Part shown: positions 59,291 to 64,000 of the stretch, one piece after another
Position numbering within the stretch: the stretch's first letter is position 1
How the letters are laid out: every line of letters starts with the position of its first letter
From: JALOLG01 sp963776935
GTDB lineage: Bacteria; Actinomycetota; Acidimicrobiia; Acidimicrobiales; Ilumatobacteraceae
Assembly (NCBI GenBank): GCA_963776935.1
Contig: CAVZOP010000006.1
Coordinates: 310,001-374,000 of the forward strand
Direction: 5' to 3'
DNA length: 64,000 nt
Made by a program: the position numbers and the translations under genes
Notes under the pieces: model-generated
What the model saw: only the letters and a program-made list of their open reading frames with translations
Told to the model about the DNA's origin: nothing
Database searches by the model: none

Positions 59291-60920
59291 CTACTTCTCG
59301 GACGACCGACGTGAGACGGCGCCGGGGCGAGGGCGGCGGGCCGTGAACACCAGCACCGTTCCGGTGATGGTCGACAGCGCAACGATCGCCAGCGATCGAG
59401 CGGGCGAACGTCCACCCGTCGGCGGCAGGGTGTCGCCACTGCCTCCCGATTGATCGACCGTCGGAGGCACGGACGACGTCGGTGGCGGGGCCGGCACTTG
59501 CGGTACCACCGGCCCGGTCGTCGGTGAAGCGACCGGCACGGTGGTCGACGGATCCGTCGACGACGACGACACCGTGGTGGTGGTCGACGTCGTGCTGCTG
59601 CTGGTGGAGGTGGCTGGCGGTTCGGTGGTGGTGGTGGGTGGTGGTGGTGGTTGGCGGCTCGGTGGTGGTGGTGGTCGACGTGGTGGTGGTCGACGTGGTG
59701 GACGTGGTCGTAGTGGTCGTGGTCGACGTGGTGGACGTGTGGTCGTGGTGGACGTGGTCGTGGTGGACGTGGTGGTACGTGGTCGTGGTGGTCGACGTGG
59801 TGGTGGATGTCGAAGTCGTCGTCGTCGGGGTCGGCGGGGTGACGGAGCAGACCGAACTGTCCGGCGGGGTGACGACCTGGCGGATCGTGTTCGTGACCGG
59901 GCCCGTCTGGGTGTCGAAGATCTGCCCGCTCGACTGCGTCGTGTCGTAGAACACGATCGGGTCGGCCGCGCTCGTGCCGGCGAAGGTGCCCTGGTTCGTC
60001 GTCGCCCCGCTGAACAGGTACTGACCTGCCCCAGAGACGCTTCCGTTGTTGGTGAAGTTCCCACCCACGGCGATCGCGGTCGACGTCTGCGACATCGCCG
60101 CGCCACCGTTGATCAACAGCGCACCGGACCCGAGCGTGATCACACCGGCGTTCGAGGTCGTGCCGTTGTTGATGAGACCGGACGACTCCAGCCGGCAGGT
60201 GTTGGCCAGCGTGCTGTTGGAGTTGACCGTCACCGTGCTTTCGACCACCAGCCGGCCCGCGTTCGTGAGCGAGCCACTCATCGTCAGCGGCCCGACGGCG
60301 GTGATCAGACCGTCGTTGCTCACGGTGCTGCCGTTCAGGTTGACCGCGCCACGTATGTCGATCGTTCCCAGGTTGGTGACGACCGCCGCCGGTCCCAGCG
60401 CGAAGCCAGGTGTCAAGACGACGATCGTGCCCGTCGGACGGTTGATCACGTCCGCAGTTCCGTTGGTGTTGATCGAGCCGAGGAACGTCACCGTTCCCTC
60501 GTTGTCCAACTCGGCGCCCGACGCGGCGGCGAGCGCCGGCAGGTTGGCGACGCCCCGCACGAACAACCGCGAGAAACCGTTGAGGTTCGACGGGTTGTAG
60601 GTGGCGGGCGCGGCGACGCAGATGACAGCACCCTGGTTGTTCACCGATCCGGTGAACGTGCCCGACTCGAACAGCACCCGGTCGGTCGCCACCAGATTGA
60701 GCGAGGCCGGCATGTTGGCGGCGTTATAGATCTGAGTCGGGTTCTGGCACTCCGAGTCGTAGTCGGCGGCGACCGGGCTGGGCAGGGCGATCGTGAACGC
60801 GATCGCAATGGCCACGGCGCTTGCGATGAGGAGCACGACGGCCCGTTCGCGCAGCGTGGCGATCACCGAATGTCGACCACCGTGGGCGGCCGGTCGGTTG
60901 CTGCCGGTCACGATGCCCAA
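59291..60920 (-). CDS. LPxTG-type cell-wall-anchored surface protein (frameshifted stalk)
   Basis: Signal peptide near residues 25-50 (RAVVLLIASAVAIAIAFTIALPSPVA). A beta-rich exported domain of about 270 aa (DYDSECQNPTQIYN..., NNQGAVICVAAPAT, SNDGLITAVGPLTMSGSLTNAG) precedes a Thr/Ser/Pro stalk. In the stalk, the starting frame turns into His-rich stretches around 59640-59800, whereas the other frame gives TTTTEPPATSTSS to LPPTG (59414-59428), a hydrophobic segment and a basic end. This is a sortase signal. At least one +1 shift is required. TTG start with GAGGT 5 bases upstream. Confidence 0.75.
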
Positions 60921-60990
60921 TGTAGACCTCGTGGCCGGACCCCTGTCCCGGACGAGCTGCCGGGCTCGAGGACGCTCGCAACGACGTTGT

Positions 60991-63900
60991 TCAGGGTTGG
61001 CGCGTGGCCGCCGCGACCGCCTCGCGGTACTGCTCGACGTTGCGCATCTTCACCGACTCGAAGCCCCGGATCTGATCGGCGAGACCGGCGATCGACACCG
61101 CCCGGGAGTGATCGCTGGCGAGCGTCGGCAGCAGCGACCGAACGAGCGCGACGTACTCGTCGATGAGGGCGCGCTCGGTCCGGCGCACCTCGGCCCGGCC
61201 GAACGGGTCGAGCGGCGTGCCGCGCAGACGCTTCATCGAACGCAGGCTCCTCATCGCCGGCGCCGTCCACGGACGGAACTTGAGCTTGTGCTTCAGCCCC
61301 ATCGACCGCAGCGCCGGTGGGTGGAGGTTCCACGTCGCCTTGGCGTCGTCGCCGAACACCTCACGCACTTGCGCCCGGCCGTCGAGCAGCAGCCGGGCGA
61401 CCTCGTACTCGTCCTTGTACGCCATCAGCCGGTGCAGCTGACGGGCCACCGTCCGAGCGAACGAGCCGTCGCTCTCGACGTCAACCGCGGTGACACCCCC
61501 ACTACGAGCAGCCGCCGCCTCGGCGTCGGCGGCCTCGCGCACAGCCGCGACGTAGCGGCGGGCATACCTGGCGTCCTGGTACACGGCAAGGTCGGCGGCT
61601 CTGACCTCCACCAGCCGATGCAGCTCCGGATCGTCGAACCTCCCGACGTCGAACGGCTTGGCGTCTGCGGCACGGTTGGTGCGATCGGCCTGTCGCTCGA
61701 CCGCCTCCGGGTCGACGTACCACGACCGGCCCCACCGGAACGCGGCCTGATTGGCCTCGACGGCGGCCCCGTTGAGCTCGATGGCTCGCTCGATCGCGTC
61801 GGCCGGAAGCGGGAGCAGGCCGGCCTGGTAGGCGACGCCGACGACGAACACGTTGGCGGTCACCGAGTTGCCGAACAGCCCGGTCGTGAGACGGGCTGCA
61901 TCGAGGTAGCGGTTGCTGGCGCTCACGGTGCGGGCGTCGATCTCGGCCTTGACCGGATCGAGGTCGATGCCCATCGACGCCACCTTGCCGATCATCCGCC
62001 CGGTCGGCGCGACGCTCGTCGAGACGATCGCCACGCTCGTCGCCGGGTCGAGCCCGCCGAGGTTCGCCCGTGTCGCCGACGACAGCGGATCGAACGCCAG
62101 CAGCACGTCGACGCGTCCCGGCGTCACCTCCCCGACGGTCAGGGTCGACACGACGGGACCGGCCTTCTGGCTGAGACCGGTCTGGTCGACCGAGCTCGAC
62201 GGCTTGCCGACCAGCTTGGCGGCCGTGGCGAGCACCTGGCTCACGGTCACCACGCCGGTGCCACCGATGCCCGGCATGCGGATCGTCGCCGACGCCGGCA
62301 GTCGCGTCGGATCGGGTAGTGCGGAGGGATCGACGGGGCGGCTCGCCGCACCACCCGATCGAGCCGAGATGCTGTCGGCCGCCACGGTCACGAACGCCGG
62401 GCAGTCACCCTTGAGGCAGCTGGCGTCGATGTTGCAGCTCGCCTGATCGATCACCGTCTTGCGGCCGAACTCGGTGTCGATCGAATGGAGCGAGAGGCAG
62501 TTCGACTTGACGCCGCAGTCGCCGCACCCCTCGCAGACCCGTTCGTCGATCATCACCCGGAAGTTGGCCTGCTTCACGCGGCCGCGCTTGCGCTCGCGAC
62601 GTTTCTCGGCCGCGCATTGCTGATCGTGGATCAGCACGGTCACGCCGTCGATCGCCCGCAGCTCCTCCTGGACCTCGACGATGCGGTCGCGGTGGACCAC
62701 GTCGACGCCACGGGCGACGCTGACGCCGCGGTACTTGTCGGGCTCGTCGGTGGTGATCACGACCCGCTTGACGCCGTCGGCGAGCAGCTTGGCGGCGACA
62801 TCCGGCACGGGTCGGACGCCGGCCGCGTCCTGGCCGCCGGTCATCGCCACGGCGGCGTTGTAGAGGATCTTGAACGTGATCGTCGCACCGGCCGACACCG
62901 CGTACTGGATCGCCAGTTGCCCGGAGTGGAAGAACGTGCCGTCGCCCATGTTCTGGAACATGTGGCGATCGCCGACGAACGGCGCCACGCCGACCCATTG
63001 CGCGCCCTCACCGCCCATCGCCGTGATGCTGACCACCTCACCGGTCTGCGGCCGCCCGATCATGCTGACCATGCCGTGGCACCCGATGCCGGCGCCGACG
63101 AGCGAACCGTCGGGCACGAGCAGTCCCGTGTTGTGGGGGCATCCGGAACAGAAGAACGGCGTCCGCTGCGCTTCGGCACCGAGCACCAGCCGGAACGACT
63201 CCGCTTCCTTCGGCGGGGCGAGGCGCTCCGCGCCAATCCGCTCGAGCAGGACTCGACGGAGCGGTTCGATCAGCGAGTCGGCGGTGAGCGCTCCTGTCGC
63301 CGGCACGAGTGCCCGCCCGTCGCGGTCCTTCTTGCCGGCGATCGCCGGCGTCGAGCCGCTGCCGTAGAGCGCCGCGCGTACCCGTGTCTCGAGCCACTCG
63401 AGCTTGTCCTCGACCACCAGCACGGTCGACGTGCCGGCGGCCAGACGGCGCGTCGACCCTTCGTCGAGGGGATTGAGCACGCCGAGCTTCAACACGCGAA
63501 CACCGAGGTCGTGCAGCGCCCGCTCGTCGAGCCCGAGGATGCGCAAGGCCTCCATCACCATCTCGGCGATGTGGCCGGCGGCGACGATGCCGAGCCAGGC
63601 GTCGGGTGGGTCGACGAGCATCGGGTTGACGCCGTTGTCGGCGACGTAGCGGGTGATCATCTCCCACCGGTGCCCGGCGAGCTCCTGCTCGACGACGAGC
63701 GAGTGGGGCGGGCCGATGCGATACGTGAGCGTCGGCTGCCAGGTCCCGCCGCCGTCGAGCTCGATGATCGGGATCGTGGGCCGCACGCGGTCGGGGGCGA
63801 CGGTCGCCAGGCCGGAACCGTCGGCGACGGACGTGACGATCTTCATCGACACCCACGAGCCCGATGCCCGCGACAGTGCGAAACCGTGCAGGCCGAGATC

Positions 63901-64000
63901 GATGACGTCTTGGATCGTGCCCGGGTACACGATCGGGAGGTCGAGCCCGGCGAGCGTCACGTCCGACCGCGACGGCAATGTCGACGACTTGCACGCCGGG
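60991..64000 (-). CDS. indolepyruvate ferredoxin oxidoreductase, fused alpha/gamma (5' truncated by window edge)
   Basis: The frame runs off the right edge; about 1,000 residues are visible of a typical 1,150-1,200. ThDP region: FFCSGCPHNTGL, GIGCHGMVSMIG, AMGGEGAQWVG, NMGDGTFFHSGQLAI. Ferredoxin-type cluster CEGCGDCGVKSNC and a second Cys group. Gamma domain: RMPGIGGTGVVTVSQVLATAA. C-terminal YKDEYEVARLLLD...HPPALRSMG. Oxidises aryl-pyruvates to acyl-CoA with ferredoxin reduction; acts in amino-acid degradation. The gene ends just before the LPxTG gene (same strand). Confidence 0.93.
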   Translation of the reverse strand, partial: PACKSSTLPSRSDVTLAGLDLPIVYPGTIQDVIDLGLHGFALSRASGSWVSMKIVTSVADGSGLATVAPDRVRPTIPIIELDGGGTWQPTLTYRIGPPHSLVVEQELAGHRWEMITRYVADNGVNPMLVDPPDAWLGIVAAGHIAEMVMEALRILGLDERALHDLGVRVLKLGVLNPLDEGSTRRLAAGTSTVLVVEDKLEWLETRVRAALYGSGSTPAIAGKKDRDGRALVPATGALTADSLIEPLRRVLLERIGAERLAPPKEAESFRLVLGAEAQRTPFFCSGCPHNTGLLVPDGSLVGAGIGCHGMVSMIGRPQTGEVVSITAMGGEGAQWVGVAPFVGDRHMFQNMGDGTFFHSGQLAIQYAVSAGATITFKILYNAAVAMTGGQDAAGVRPVPDVAAKLLADGVKRVVITTDEPDKYRGVSVARGVDVVHRDRIVEVQEELRAIDGVTVLIHDQQCAAEKRRERKRGRVKQANFRVMIDERVCEGCGDCGVKSNCLSLHSIDTEFGRKTVIDQASCNIDASCLKGDCPAFVTVAADSISARSGGAASRPVDPSALPDPTRLPASATIRMPGIGGTGVVTVSQVLATAAKLVGKPSSSVDQTGLSQKAGPVVSTLTVGEVTPGRVDVLLAFDPLSSATRANLGGLDPATSVAIVSTSVAPTGRMIGKVASMGIDLDPVKAEIDARTVSASNRYLDAARLTTGLFGNSVTANVFVVGVAYQAGLLPLPADAIERAIELNGAAVEANQAAFRWGRSWYVDPEAVERQADRTNRAADAKPFDVGRFDDPELHRLVEVRAADLAVYQDARYARRYVAAVREAADAEAAAARSGGVTAVDVESDGSFARTVARQLHRLMAYKDEYEVARLLLDGRAQVREVFGDDAKATWNLHPPALRSMGLKHKLKFRPWTAPAMRSLRSMKRLRGTPLDPFGRAEVRRTERALIDEYVALVRSLLPTLASDHSRAVSIAGLADQIRGFESVKMRNVEQYREAVAAATRQP

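Noticed and set aside
59640..59800. Tandem minisatellite or non-coding repeat
   Set aside because: The repeats translate to a Thr-rich stalk leading to a sortase signal; it is coding low-complexity sequence.

Overview
The window is uniformly GC-rich, densely packed DNA that uses many GTG and a few TTG starts. The gene families point to a high-GC actinobacterium: GAF-ANTAR proteins, an SCO6745-type protein, DUF3500, fused-permease iron transport, an F420/PNPOx-like split barrel and actinobacterial alpha/beta hydrolases. An Acidimicrobiia/Ilumatobacter-like lineage fits best, but this is inferred from gene content only. I see no rRNA, tRNA, CRISPR array, transposase, integrase or phage gene.

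Layout. 0-4.6 kb: the 3' part of a large ATPase-type regulator converges on a minus-strand operon (OsmC, two flavoproteins and a 57-aa protein) coupled by ATGA overlaps. 4.8-10.3 kb: small-molecule enzymes (YdeI/OmdA, two VOC proteins, DinB-like, SDR) and an 878-aa Baeyer-Villiger monooxygenase/esterase fusion. 10.5-17.6 kb: a methyltransferase/carboxymuconolactone-decarboxylase-like fusion, an alpha/beta hydrolase, a ThDP enzyme, a PNPOx-like protein, an FAD monooxygenase and a DUF3500 protein. 17.6-22.3 kb: a LacI regulator with two putative operators, a methyltransferase, and a divergent pair of ANTAR RNA-binding regulators (STAS-GAF-ANTAR and GAF-ANTAR). 22.3-29.2 kb: two tandem CNNM/CorC proteins, a GGDEF remnant, a membrane sulfatase, a methyltransferase and a 62-aa membrane protein. 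29.4-34.7 kb: an amidase and an iron(III) ABC uptake system whose ATPase gene is convergent with, and overlaps, the permease gene. 34.9-46.4 kb: a diiron-like protein, a 40-bp tandem repeat, an SDR, a GH172 protein, a pirin, SoxR with a SoxR-type box in front of an ABC exporter, a PAS-GGDEF-EAL protein, LhgO, a MarR remnant and GpsA. 46.5-55.3 kb: a membrane metallophosphoesterase, then a six-gene plus-strand lipid/steroid-type cluster (GMC oxidase, oxidase-associated domain, alpha/beta hydrolase, acetoacetate-decarboxylase-like, small membrane protein, patatin). 55.3-64 kb: SCO6745-type protein, LtrA, SRPBCC protein, a membrane protein, an LPxTG-type surface protein and the 3' part of an indolepyruvate:ferredoxin oxidoreductase.

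Two things run through the whole window. First, a 49-bp palindromic element occurs five times (about 11.9, 29.3, 30.8, 46.5 and 55.3 kb), in both orientations and in every kind of gene context. Second, at least nine genes are interrupted by frameshifts. The twelve I could place by comparing frames all look like single-base insertions, which suggests a systematic assembly or base-calling error more than gene decay. Products of those genes are described as if the frame were restored.
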